Assembly (NCBI GenBank): GCA_041484845.1
Contig: JBGPIK010000001.1
Location: forward strand, 9,268-73,267
Direction: 5' to 3'
Length of the DNA: 64,000 nucleotides
Source: JBGPIK01 sp041484845
GTDB taxonomy: Bacteria > Desulfobacterota > Binatia > UBA9968
Shown piece after piece: positions 56,654-64,000 of this stretch. Within the stretch, counting starts at the first letter, position 1; every line of letters begins with the position of its first letter. Under the pieces are notes generated by a model, which saw only the letters and a program-made list of their open reading frames with translations, did not search any database and had not been told where the DNA came from. The position numbers and the translations under genes are program-made.

Positions 56654-56778
56654 GAGTTTGTCTGGAGTTCCCCATGCCGCTTTCAGGTTTCAGGTGTGTG
56701 CGCGCGACTTCAATCACTGACTGCTGACGCTTCATCACTGATCGTTACCCCACCCCCCTCAGGGATTGTCCCGGTCAA

Positions 56779-56825
56779 TATAGGGTATCAACCTGATTCC
56801 TCTGTGTCTCGCTGCGACCTATATA
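56779..56825 (+). promoter_or_regulatory. Shared promoter module, copy C
   Basis: TATAGGG, 34 bases, TATATA, with GGT-ATCA-ACC and CCCTCAG 16 bases before. It precedes the sigma-54 activator gene. Confidence 0.6.
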
Positions 56826-56892
56826 CAGAGCTAGATCATGGCGAGGCTTGGGCGTGACCTAGCTGAGCCGAGCTTAACGCAAGGGACGGACA

Positions 56893-57984
56893 ATGAAGCA
56901 TGACGTGATCGATGATTTTAGCAACCCGACAGCTTGTCAGTCGAGAGTTGTTTCTCTAGCGAATATGGTCAAGACGATGCCTCAGCAGCACGAAATTATC
57001 CAGCTACGGTCAAACATAGGTGCATCCCATGGCGTCGAGGAAATGGTAAGCAGCTCTCCGCTAATGGTTTGCGTTCGCGATCTCATCCGTCAGGCGGCAC
57101 CGAGCGACGTCACGGTGCTAATTAGGGGAGAAAGCGGCGCTGGTAAAGAGCTGGTGGCTCGAGCGCTCCATCGCGGTAGTCCTCGAGCCAGTAAACCTTT
57201 TGTCGATGTGAACTGTGCGGCATTAACAGAGACGCTGATCGAAAGCGAGATCTTCGGTTACGAGAGAGGTGCGTTCACGGGCGCGATCTCTCGGCACCGT
57301 GGCAAGTTCGAGCAAGCCCACGGGGGAACAATCTTTCTCGATGAAATCGGCGACCTACCGTTGGCAACTCAAGCTAAGATGCTGCGCGTCCTGGAAGAGC
57401 GTTCCTTTCAACGCATCGCAGGCGAAGAGAATGTCAACGTGGATGTGCGGGTCATCTGCGCCACGAACCATAGCCTCGAGGACGCCCTTCGTAAGGGCTT
57501 TTTCCGGATGGACCTCCTTTACCGGATCAATATCTTGGTCATAGAAGTCCCGCCGTTACGGGAACGACCTGCCGATATTCCAGAACTGGCCCAGCACTTT
57601 CTCGCTATGGGAATTTCCTTGCGCAAACATAGCGCGCAACGGATCTCCGAGGCAGCTCTAATGGCGCTTCGCGCGCACGACTGGCCGGGCAACGTTCGCG
57701 AACTTAAGAACGCGATTGAGCGCGCGGTGATTGTGTGCGATGAGGAGGAAATTCAACCCGTCCACCTACCGCCCGCGGTGATTTGCCCCTCGGGGCCGAC
57801 TTCCCATCGAGCGAGCGATACGATCGGAGCCCGAAGCCTCGTCGAGATCGTGGCTGGATTCGAGCGGGCCATGATTCTTCACGCATTGGAAAAAAACGAC
57901 AGGCACAAGTCCCGCACAGCCGCCGCTCTCAAAGTTACACGGCGCATCCTTGGTTACAAAATGAAAACGCTGGGAATTGACTAG
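56893..57984 (+). CDS. Sigma-54 activator without receiver domain
   Basis: A 363-residue enhancer-binding protein: about 55 residues of unknown N-terminus, then AAA+ with Walker A GESGAGKE, IFGYERGAFTGA, Walker B TIFLDEIGDL, VPPLRERPADI, and a Fis-type HTH (HKSRTAAALKVTRRILGYKM). Lacking a receiver, it may be controlled by its own synthesis, which fits a dedicated regulated promoter (module C). Possible target: the sigma-54 site before the kinase operon. Confidence 0.93.
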   Translation: MKHDVIDDFSNPTACQSRVVSLANMVKTMPQQHEIIQLRSNIGASHGVEEMVSSSPLMVCVRDLIRQAAPSDVTVLIRGESGAGKELVARALHRGSPRASKPFVDVNCAALTETLIESEIFGYERGAFTGAISRHRGKFEQAHGGTIFLDEIGDLPLATQAKMLRVLEERSFQRIAGEENVNVDVRVICATNHSLEDALRKGFFRMDLLYRINILVIEVPPLRERPADIPELAQHFLAMGISLRKHSAQRISEAALMALRAHDWPGNVRELKNAIERAVIVCDEEEIQPVHLPPAVICPSGPTSHRASDTIGARSLVEIVAGFERAMILHALEKNDRHKSRTAAALKVTRRILGYKMKTLGID

Positions 57985-58047
57985 ACGCTGCGCAATCCTG
58001 CCGTATCCACTGCATCCAGCCATTCAGCCAGGCGTTTCCCTCGTCAA

Positions 58048-58094
58048 TCTAAGGTGTCTACTCGATTTCCTCAACCGTCCTCCCAACTTATACT
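58048..58094 (+). promoter_or_regulatory. Shared promoter module, copy D
   Basis: TCTAAGG, 34 bases, TATACT, preceded by GTCAA as in copy C. It lies about 100 bases before the GAF-protein gene. Confidence 0.6.
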
Positions 58095-58196
58095 CTTTCC
58101 CTAAGGGCGAGACTTCGGCTCGACAGATCAGAGTCAATAGGATCGTGAAGCCATAAGGATGAGCAAAATATCGGCAACCCTATTAGGAGGCATGCG

Positions 58197-59123
58197 ATGA
58201 TTACCAACGGGGCGAAGCGTAATTTGAACCCTACCGTCTCACCAACGGCCGGAGCGATAGCAAAAGCGGGCACCAACGGAAAAACTTATCTTCTCAATCA
58301 TCTGCTGAAGGAGTCTCTATTCAATCGTAATCGGGAGTTGAATAAACTTCATAGAATCTATGATTTGATGTTTACGCCTTTTTGGCTTCGACCCTGGATG
58401 GTGCTCGCTAATGACGGCACCAACGCCGGGGTAAACGGGATGCAGCCACATCATCCGCAAAACCTTAATGCCGCGCAGTGCAAATGCTCGCCTGCGGTTG
58501 AACCTATTTCGTTTGCGGTCTTGGAACTCAAGACGATAATGGCTGTCCTGTTAGAAAGACTTCATCTGTTTGTGACCTATCGTGCTGCCCTGATCCGATT
58601 GGGGAACGGTAGCAACACGCGATCGCTAGCTACCGTAGCGTGCCGGGTTTGGCACAGCGAAATTTGCGACAAACGCACTGCGCAAAGCTACGAGCTTCTC
58701 GCCGACGCCGAATTGAAACGTAGTTCCGATTTCCCGATGGAAAATGTCCAAAGAAGTGAAAATGCGCGCGGCTCCGCATTCCTACAAATGGACGCGCTGC
58801 ATAATCATGTAGGAATGCCGTTAATTGTCGACGGACAACTCTTGGGAGTCCTCTCCATCTTTTTTCAAGCTAATACGTCACTGGGGCATCGGAAGATGAA
58901 ACTGCTAAAGCTTCTCGCGGCCCAAGCCTCCTCCGTTATTCAAAGCTCTCTGACTTATGAAGGATTGCAAAAGCACTTATTGGAGATCGCCCAAGGCAGA
59001 GAGGACAGCGGGCCCCGGTCAATGCTCTCTCACCGGTTCGAGTCACAGCTCAAGAGGAAACAAACTCGGACGCTTCGAAAGGCAAAGTTGGAGAGTAACC
59101 GGTCCGTTGAAATCGTTTCCTAA
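58197..59123 (+). CDS. GAF-domain protein
   Basis: A 308-residue protein. Residues about 105-260 look like a GAF domain whose last part is clear (VGMPLIVDGQLLGVLSIFF...LLKLLAAQASSVIQSSLTYE). The N-terminal 80 residues and the basic C-terminus (RFESQLKRKQTRTLRKAK) match nothing recognised. No kinase or cyclase output is present, so it may sense a ligand and bind a partner. Strong ribosome site (TTAGGAGG). Under module D. Confidence 0.78.
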   Translation: MITNGAKRNLNPTVSPTAGAIAKAGTNGKTYLLNHLLKESLFNRNRELNKLHRIYDLMFTPFWLRPWMVLANDGTNAGVNGMQPHHPQNLNAAQCKCSPAVEPISFAVLELKTIMAVLLERLHLFVTYRAALIRLGNGSNTRSLATVACRVWHSEICDKRTAQSYELLADAELKRSSDFPMENVQRSENARGSAFLQMDALHNHVGMPLIVDGQLLGVLSIFFQANTSLGHRKMKLLKLLAAQASSVIQSSLTYEGLQKHLLEIAQGREDSGPRSMLSHRFESQLKRKQTRTLRKAKLESNRSVEIVS

Positions 59124-59561
59124 AGCCATTGTACAAGTTTCGTCATAAAAATAGGCTATTCAGGGTTTCCTGTGAAGAAGGATTCACCACAAAGACCCAA
59201 CGCGGCTGAGCCGCAACTAAAAAGAAAAAATAGACTTTACCACTGAGACACGGAGTTCGCAGAGTTCGGAGTATTTTTTAATCAAAACCTCTTCGCTCCG
59301 CGCCCTCCGCGCCTCGGCGGGGCAATCTCCGAGTCCTGCTCACACGGAAGCCTGAAGACCCTAAAAAGAAGACGAACGGCGATGAAATTCCAAATCAAAG
59401 CGACGCGCAAGCGGTCGTTTGTTGTTTTTCTTATTGATCTGAAGCGAGTTTTGGTGTGCCCAAAATTGCCCATTTTATTCATTAGCTGTCAACGAATGAC
59501 TCAACTGTACGCTCGCTAAATCGGAGTGACTTTAAGTGGCAAAGAATGATCACACAACGCA
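59124..59561. repeat. Intergenic region with dispersed-repeat text
   Basis: About 440 bases without a gene. At 59230-59330 it reads ACCACTGAGACACGGAG, GCAGAGTTCGGAG and then CTCCGCGCCCTCCGCGCCTC, the style of short dispersed repeats found between genes in many environmental bacteria. Copy number cannot be judged from one window. Confidence 0.45.
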
Positions 59562-59765
59562 ATGACGGACCGCAATGAAGATGATCTAAAGTTTTTAACC
59601 CTCGGCGAAGCGGCGGACCTCCTCCGAGTGTCGAGACGCTCGATCGTGCGGGTGTTAAAACGCAATAAAATCTCGGCATTCAAGATCGGCGGACAATGGC
59701 GAATCCCGGAAGGACGATTCCGGCAATGGGTCCACGAAGAGCAAAACCGAGTCATAAATGGGTGA
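59562..59765 (+). CDS. Excisionase-like HTH protein
   Basis: A 67-residue single HTH domain: KFLTLGEAADLLRVSRRSIV, FKIGGQWRIPEGRFRQW. It is the intact counterpart of the broken gene at 51959. Such proteins often act as small DNA-binding regulators next to the genes they control; here the chemosensory cluster follows after about 65 bases. The ATG has no strong ribosome site. Confidence 0.82.
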   Translation: MTDRNEDDLKFLTLGEAADLLRVSRRSIVRVLKRNKISAFKIGGQWRIPEGRFRQWVHEEQNRVING

Positions 59766-59829
59766 CCGGTAAATCGGAAGGTAAAGCCTTTCTGCGGTGA
59801 AATAGGCTTTTGAAACAGGCAAGGAAACA

Positions 59830-60315
59830 TTGTTCTTGAACAACGCAATTCAGCTACTTGTTTGTAGTCTGGACGATGGCAGGTACGCATTGCGCCTTGC
59901 TGCCGTTGAAAGGATCGTCCGCGCGGTTGAAGTCACGGCTGTGCCAAACGCGCCGGAAGTTGTGCTCGGTGTCATCAACGTAAAGGGACGAATCGTTCCG
60001 GTTTTCAATATTCGACGGCGCTTCAAGATCAAGGAACGAGATGTAGAACTCCCAGATCAATTCATCATCGCTACCGCCGGAAAACGGGTCGTTGCTCTCG
60101 TTGTCGATGCGGTCTTGGGCCTCATTGAACGATCCGATAAAGAGATCGTAACACCCGAAACCATTCTATCGGACATGGAGTACGTGGAAGGGGTAACGAA
60201 ATACGAGGACGGAATCGTCTTCATTCACGACCTCGGCGGATTTCTGTCCCTTGGCGAAGAAAAACAATTGGACCAAGCACTGAAGGTTACCCAGAGCCGC
60301 GCCGCCGATGTTTAG
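59830..60315 (+). CDS. cheW: CheW coupling protein
   Basis: A 161-residue CheW-domain protein: YALRLAAVERIVRAVEVTAV, VVLGVINVKGRIVPVFNIR, then VVALVVDAVLGLIERSD. It joins receptors to a CheA kinase, which must lie beyond the window. Start is TTG after AAGGAAA; a second TTG two codons on is possible. Overlaps cheR by 8 bases. Confidence 0.9.
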   Translation: MFLNNAIQLLVCSLDDGRYALRLAAVERIVRAVEVTAVPNAPEVVLGVINVKGRIVPVFNIRRRFKIKERDVELPDQFIIATAGKRVVALVVDAVLGLIERSDKEIVTPETILSDMEYVEGVTKYEDGIVFIHDLGGFLSLGEEKQLDQALKVTQSRAADV

Positions 60316-61837
60316 TTACTCGCTCTGCAATCTTAGCAGCTATGTCGCCGGCCGGATGGGGCTCCACTTTCCTCGAGAGCGCTGGCACGATTTAATGCGC
60401 GGGATCGAGGCGGCAGCTCCAGAGCTTGGCTTCGACAGTAAGGAACGCTGTATTGAATGGCTTCTCTCATCTCCGCTGCGAAAGGATCAGATCGAGATTT
60501 TGGCGGGTTATCTTACGGTGGGCGAGACCTATTTTTTTCGCGACAAGCACACCTTCGACGCGCTGGAGCAAACGATACTGCCTGAGTTGATCCGCCAGCG
60601 TCGTGATCAGGGTCAGAGAGTGAGAATCTGGAGCGCTGGCTGCTGCACCGGCGAAGAAGCGTACTCGATCGCTATACAGCTAAGCCAATGTCTTCCCGAC
60701 CTTGCGGCGTGGAATATCACAATTTTGGCAACCGACATCAATCCCCAGTTTTTGCAAAGAGCATCCGCCGGAATTTACAGCGAATGGTCATTTCGCAACA
60801 CCCCGTCATGGGTCAAAGGGAGGTATTTTCGCAAAATTAACGAAGGCCGCTACGAGATTCTCCCCCGTTTCAAAAAGATGGTGACCTTCGCTTACCTGAA
60901 TCTGGCGGAAGATACCTATCCTTCCATCTGCAATAACACCAGTGCCATGGACATCATCCTTTGCCGCAATGTGTTGATGTATTTTTCTCCCGCACAGGTA
61001 AAAAAGGTGAACCAAAACTTTTACCGCGCTCTCGTTCCGCAGGGTTGCCTCATCGTAAGTGCAGTGGAAACATCCCACATCCTGTTCAATGAGTTTTCGA
61101 CGGTCAGATTGTCCGGTGCGATAGTTTACAAAAAAACCGGCGCAGCGGCGACACCGGCGCAGTTCGATGGGTCGGCACCTTGCGGCGACATCCGGGACTC
61201 ATGCTGGATGACGCAGTTCATGACAGTCGAGGCATCGCCTCGAGCTACGTTGGCGCCCGAGCCGGAACCTGTGGCCGGTTTAGATAACGCCGCCTCCCTC
61301 GTTCTAGTAGAACATCCAAGCAAACTAGAGAGCCCGTCAGATCGGTACGAGACGGCGGCCGAACTGAGCCGCGAGGGGCGCTATGGGGAATCGGCGGAGG
61401 TGCTCGTTTCAATCTTAGGCGGGATACCCGAAAACCCCAGGGCGATGGTTCTTTTAGCGAAAGTTTACGCCAATCAGGGAAGGCTCGATGAGGCAGCAGA
61501 GTGGTGTTGGAAAGCCATTGCCGAGGAGAAGCTCGATCCTGAGGTCCATTATCTATTGGCAACCATTCTCCTGGAGCAGGCCAAAAACCACGAAGCAACG
61601 CGCTGTTTGAAGCGGGCCATTTACCTCGATCAAAACTTTGTCCTCGCGCATTTCACGCTGGGAAATCTCTATTTGCACCAGAAGTATTACAAAGCTTCGA
61701 GAAAACACTTTGAAAATGCACTCACTATTCTGCGGACCTGCGGGCAAGAACAGGTGCTTCTGGAAAGTGAAGGAATAACCGCCGGGAGGTTGATAGAAAT
61801 TCTAGAGACCCTGGCCAACCAGAAGCCATTAAGATGA
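60308..61837 (+). CDS. cheR: CheR methyltransferase with C-terminal TPR domain
   Basis: A 509-residue protein: CheR domain (1-275) with GETYFFRDKHTFDALEQTILP, the SAM-binding IWSAGCCTGEEAYSIAI, DINPQFLQRA and IILCRNVLMYF. A linker is followed by about four TPR-like repeats (350-500; AMVLLAKVYANQGRLDEAAEWCW, YLLATILLEQAKNHEATRC). This is the layout of FrzF/WspC-type methyltransferases in non-flagellar chemosensory systems. It methylates receptor glutamates. Confidence 0.93.
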   Translation: MFSYSLCNLSSYVAGRMGLHFPRERWHDLMRGIEAAAPELGFDSKERCIEWLLSSPLRKDQIEILAGYLTVGETYFFRDKHTFDALEQTILPELIRQRRDQGQRVRIWSAGCCTGEEAYSIAIQLSQCLPDLAAWNITILATDINPQFLQRASAGIYSEWSFRNTPSWVKGRYFRKINEGRYEILPRFKKMVTFAYLNLAEDTYPSICNNTSAMDIILCRNVLMYFSPAQVKKVNQNFYRALVPQGCLIVSAVETSHILFNEFSTVRLSGAIVYKKTGAAATPAQFDGSAPCGDIRDSCWMTQFMTVEASPRATLAPEPEPVAGLDNAASLVLVEHPSKLESPSDRYETAAELSREGRYGESAEVLVSILGGIPENPRAMVLLAKVYANQGRLDEAAEWCWKAIAEEKLDPEVHYLLATILLEQAKNHEATRCLKRAIYLDQNFVLAHFTLGNLYLHQKYYKASRKHFENALTILRTCGQEQVLLESEGITAGRLIEILETLANQKPLR

Positions 61838-61884
61838 TGAATATGAATTGGAAGAGACTTTGCCGTGCAAGAGTGTAACTGGGT

Positions 61885-62478
61885 ATGGAAATAAAAAAAC
61901 CAGATCATCCATTGAATTTCCAACAAGCGCAAACCCAGGGAGCCGCGATTTCGGCGGATCAGGAAACAAGAAAAATCCTGAAGGCGAGAGCGAGGGCCCT
62001 AGCTCAGGAAGGCGACAGTGAGGCAACGGATCGGCAGTATATCGAAGTTCTAGAGTTTCTTGTCTCAACGGAAAGGTATGGCATCGAGTCCTCTTACGTC
62101 CGGGAAGTTTATCCACTAAAAGAACTGACCCCCCTGCCGTGCACGCCCTCTTTTGTCCTAGGTGTCGTGAACGTCCGGGGGCAGATCCTTTCGGTGATCG
62201 ACATCAAAAAGTTTTTTGATCTCCCCGAAAAAGGGCTGTCTAACCTCACTAAGGTTATCCTCCTCCGCGCCGACAAAATGGAGTTCGGTATTCTGGCAGA
62301 CGCTATCCTAAGCGTGAAACGGGTATCAATCAGTGATATCCAGCCAGCGCTTCCCACGCTCACGGGCGCCCGAGAAAAATATCTTATCGGTATCACTAAA
62401 GAGCAAGTCATTATTTTGGATGCCAAGAAGCTTTTAACGGACAAGAGCATCATCGTGCATGAAGAAATGCCGGGGTAG
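61885..62478 (+). CDS. cheW: CheW coupling protein, second copy
   Basis: A 197-residue CheW with an extra N-terminal extension of about 50 residues. Core: [57 protein letters not shown]. Two CheW proteins in one cluster suggest one joins the receptor array and one has a special partner, as in Wsp and Frz systems. Confidence 0.92.
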   Translation: MEIKKPDHPLNFQQAQTQGAAISADQETRKILKARARALAQEGDSEATDRQYIEVLEFLVSTERYGIESSYVREVYPLKELTPLPCTPSFVLGVVNVRGQILSVIDIKKFFDLPEKGLSNLTKVILLRADKMEFGILADAILSVKRVSISDIQPALPTLTGAREKYLIGITKEQVIILDAKKLLTDKSIIVHEEMPG

Positions 62479-62584
62479 CCCATGGACAATAAAACCTCAG
62501 AGGTCTCGATCAACTCGGTCCAGCATTTCTCCAATTCCCCGGGAACGGGCCGCCCTTTCAATAGAGGATGAGGAGAGAACCCCC

Positions 62585-64000
62585 ATGACCATCGGCAAAA
62601 AGATCATCGGCGGATACGTAGTCGTGCTCGTGATCCTGGTTATTGTGACCGCAGCCGCTCTGTACATCTTTAGAACGACCGAAGGAGCCTACACGGAGTT
62701 CCTCGATGTGGAAACGCAGGCCGTTCTTACGGCTGCGGAACTCAAACTGGAAGCGAGAGATCAGACGGCTCAGTTGCGCGGTTTACTGCTCTACCCCGAA
62801 CAGGAAAGCAGACTGTTGAAAGAGCTAAGGGAAAGTCACCGGCAGTTCGACACGTTAGTTGAAAAACTGCGGACTCTTTCTCGCTCGGAGAGCGCCCGCC
62901 CCATCTTGGCTGCGATTGAGGAAATTCAAAGAAAATATAAAGAGAGCCAGGAAAGTATTTTTGCACTTCTAGGGCAGGGGAAACCCAGCCAGGCGGTTGC
63001 TTTAAGTGAAAAAGAGACGCTTCCCCTCGCGGTTAAATTGCGAGACCAATGCGATCAATATATTGAATTTCAGCAGAAGCGTCTCGCTGAGGGACGCAAC
63101 GACCTCTCAAAAATGCTCAGTCGTTTTTCTCTTTTACTGGTTACGGTCTCTCTACTCGCCATTATTGCTGGTCTCACCCTTGGTTTTTACCTTACGAGGT
63201 CAATCACGCGACAAATGCGTGAAGCGATCGCTCGGCTCTCTTCTTCCTCGGCAGAGATACTAGCGATGACGACGCAGGTAGCCTCTGGGGCGGCGGAGAC
63301 GGCGACAGCGGTGAGCGAGACCACGACGACCGTGGAAGAGGTGAAACAGACGGCTCAGGTCTCCAGTCAAAAAGCCAAGTATGTTTCTGAGACGGCGCAG
63401 AAGTCAGCTCAGGTTTCGCAGGCCGGTAAGAAGTCGGTGAACGAAACTGTCGAGGGGATGAACCGTATCGGGGATCAGATGGAGTCGATTGCCGAGAGCA
63501 TCGTGCAACTGAGCGAGCAGAGCCAGGCCATCGGGGAGATCATCGCCACCGTCAACGACCTTGCTGAACAGTCCAATCTTTTAGCAGTCAATGCTGCCAT
63601 TGAAGCAGCCAAGGCGGGGGAACAGGGGAAAGGCTTCGCCGTGGTAGCCCAGGAGGTCAGGAGCCTGGCAGAGCAATCGAAGCAGGCAACCACTCAGGTG
63701 CGGACCATCTTAAGCGACATCCAAAAAGCCACCAGTGCAGCGGTGATGGCTACGGAGCGAGGGAGCAAGGCGGTAGAGGCGGGTGTGAAGCAATCCACGG
63801 AAGCGGGAGAGTCTATTCGGGTGCTGACGGACAGTATCACCGAGGCGGCGCAGGCCGCGACTCAGATTGCCGCCTCTAGCCAGCAGCAATTAGCAGGGAT
63901 GGATCAAGTGGCCATGGCCATGGAGAACATTAAACAGGCGAGCGCGCAAAACGTGGCTGGGACTAAACAAGCGGAGACCGCAGCGCAAACCCTCAACGAG
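62585..64000 (+). CDS. Methyl-accepting chemotaxis protein (3' end outside window)
   Basis: 472 codons visible, open to the window edge. TM1 (about 9-29), a four-helix-bundle periplasmic domain (about 30-175), TM2 (about 180-200), and then almost directly the signalling part: heptads [20 protein letters not shown] and the highly conserved tip ([38 protein letters not shown]). A HAMP domain between TM2 and the signalling helices is not recognisable. Good ribosome site (ATGAGGAGAG). Confidence 0.92.
   Translation, partial: MTIGKKIIGGYVVVLVILVIVTAAALYIFRTTEGAYTEFLDVETQAVLTAAELKLEARDQTAQLRGLLLYPEQESRLLKELRESHRQFDTLVEKLRTLSRSESARPILAAIEEIQRKYKESQESIFALLGQGKPSQAVALSEKETLPLAVKLRDQCDQYIEFQQKRLAEGRNDLSKMLSRFSLLLVTVSLLAIIAGLTLGFYLTRSITRQMREAIARLSSSSAEILAMTTQVASGAAETATAVSETTTTVEEVKQTAQVSSQKAKYVSETAQKSAQVSQAGKKSVNETVEGMNRIGDQMESIAESIVQLSEQSQAIGEIIATVNDLAEQSNLLAVNAAIEAAKAGEQGKGFAVVAQEVRSLAEQSKQATTQVRTILSDIQKATSAAVMATERGSKAVEAGVKQSTEAGESIRVLTDSITEAAQAATQIAASSQQQLAGMDQVAMAMENIKQASAQNVAGTKQAETAAQTLNE

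Noticed and set aside
62482..62571. 29-codon frame filling the gap between cheW and the receptor gene
   Set aside because: Polar, featureless peptide with no clear ribosome site; kept only as a note.

Overview
The window looks like a chromosomal segment, roughly half GC, from a Gram-negative bacterium that uses sigma-54 and cyclic di-GMP. Evidence for this is an outer-membrane secretin, lipoproteins, a SPOR protein, the gatCAB amidotransferase operon, several sigma-54 activators and promoters, a GGDEF protein, and a CheW/CheR/MCP chemosensory cluster. The gene style, with many ABC solute-binding proteins, hybrid sensors, PATAN and DUF362 proteins, suggests an uncultivated Desulfobacterota-type ('deltaproteobacterial') lineage. 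That assignment is inference; Nitrospirota or NC10-like bacteria are not excluded.

Layout. 1-3.2 kb (minus): the start of a membrane glycosyltransferase-like gene that runs off the window, a histidine kinase and a receiver-GGDEF diguanylate cyclase. 3.2-12.0 kb (plus): a Tad/Flp pilus locus (flp, tadV, cpaB, cpaC, cpaE, cpaF, tadB, tadC, then a DUF192 gene), with a sigma-54 promoter before flp and a strong hairpin after it. 12.4-16.0 kb (plus): a GT39-like membrane protein, a terpene-cyclase-fold protein and a Tat-exported DUF362 protein. 16.0-24.6 kb (minus): an unusual envelope/signalling cluster: solute-binding protein fused to LysM, stand-alone HAMP sensor, PATAN protein, coiled-coil protein, membrane protein with an internal repeat, SH3/retropepsin-like protease, sigma-54 activator, and an AAA+ ATPase with a predicted cyclic-di-GMP-binding MshEN domain. 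A SPOR lipoprotein follows on the plus strand. 27-32.7 kb: housekeeping genes gatCAB (minus) and rnhB, yraN, serS (plus).

32.9-41.6 kb is an integrated element of about 8.6 kb between 39-bp direct repeats of the 5' half of tRNA-Ser(UGA). It carries an integrase, helix-turn-helix regulators, a CHC2 primase-type zinc finger, a RecA-like ATPase, a holin-sized membrane protein and a P27-type small terminase, but no capsid, tail or large terminase genes. That content is like a phage satellite. The intact tRNA-Ser(UGA) at the right end is rebuilt from an element-borne 5' half and the chromosomal 3' half. 41.6-44.5 kb is a decayed junk zone with a coiled-coil protein, an ABC-binding-protein relic and a BrnT-type toxin-antitoxin pair.

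44.6-50.4 kb: a beta-CASP metallo-hydrolase and an iron(III)-type ABC transporter (ATPase, fused permease, binding protein), followed by tRNA-Ser(GCU). 51-59 kb: a sensor kinase and NarL-type regulator pair, surrounded by four copies of a shared promoter module (TCTAAGG block, 33-34 bases, then TATRCT) in front of a nucleotidyltransferase relic, a gene of unknown function, a sigma-54 activator and a GAF-domain protein. A small HTH gene in front of the kinase carries a one-base deletion; an intact paralogue lies at 59.6 kb. 59.8-64 kb: CheW, CheR-TPR, CheW and an MCP without a recognisable HAMP domain, which runs off the window.
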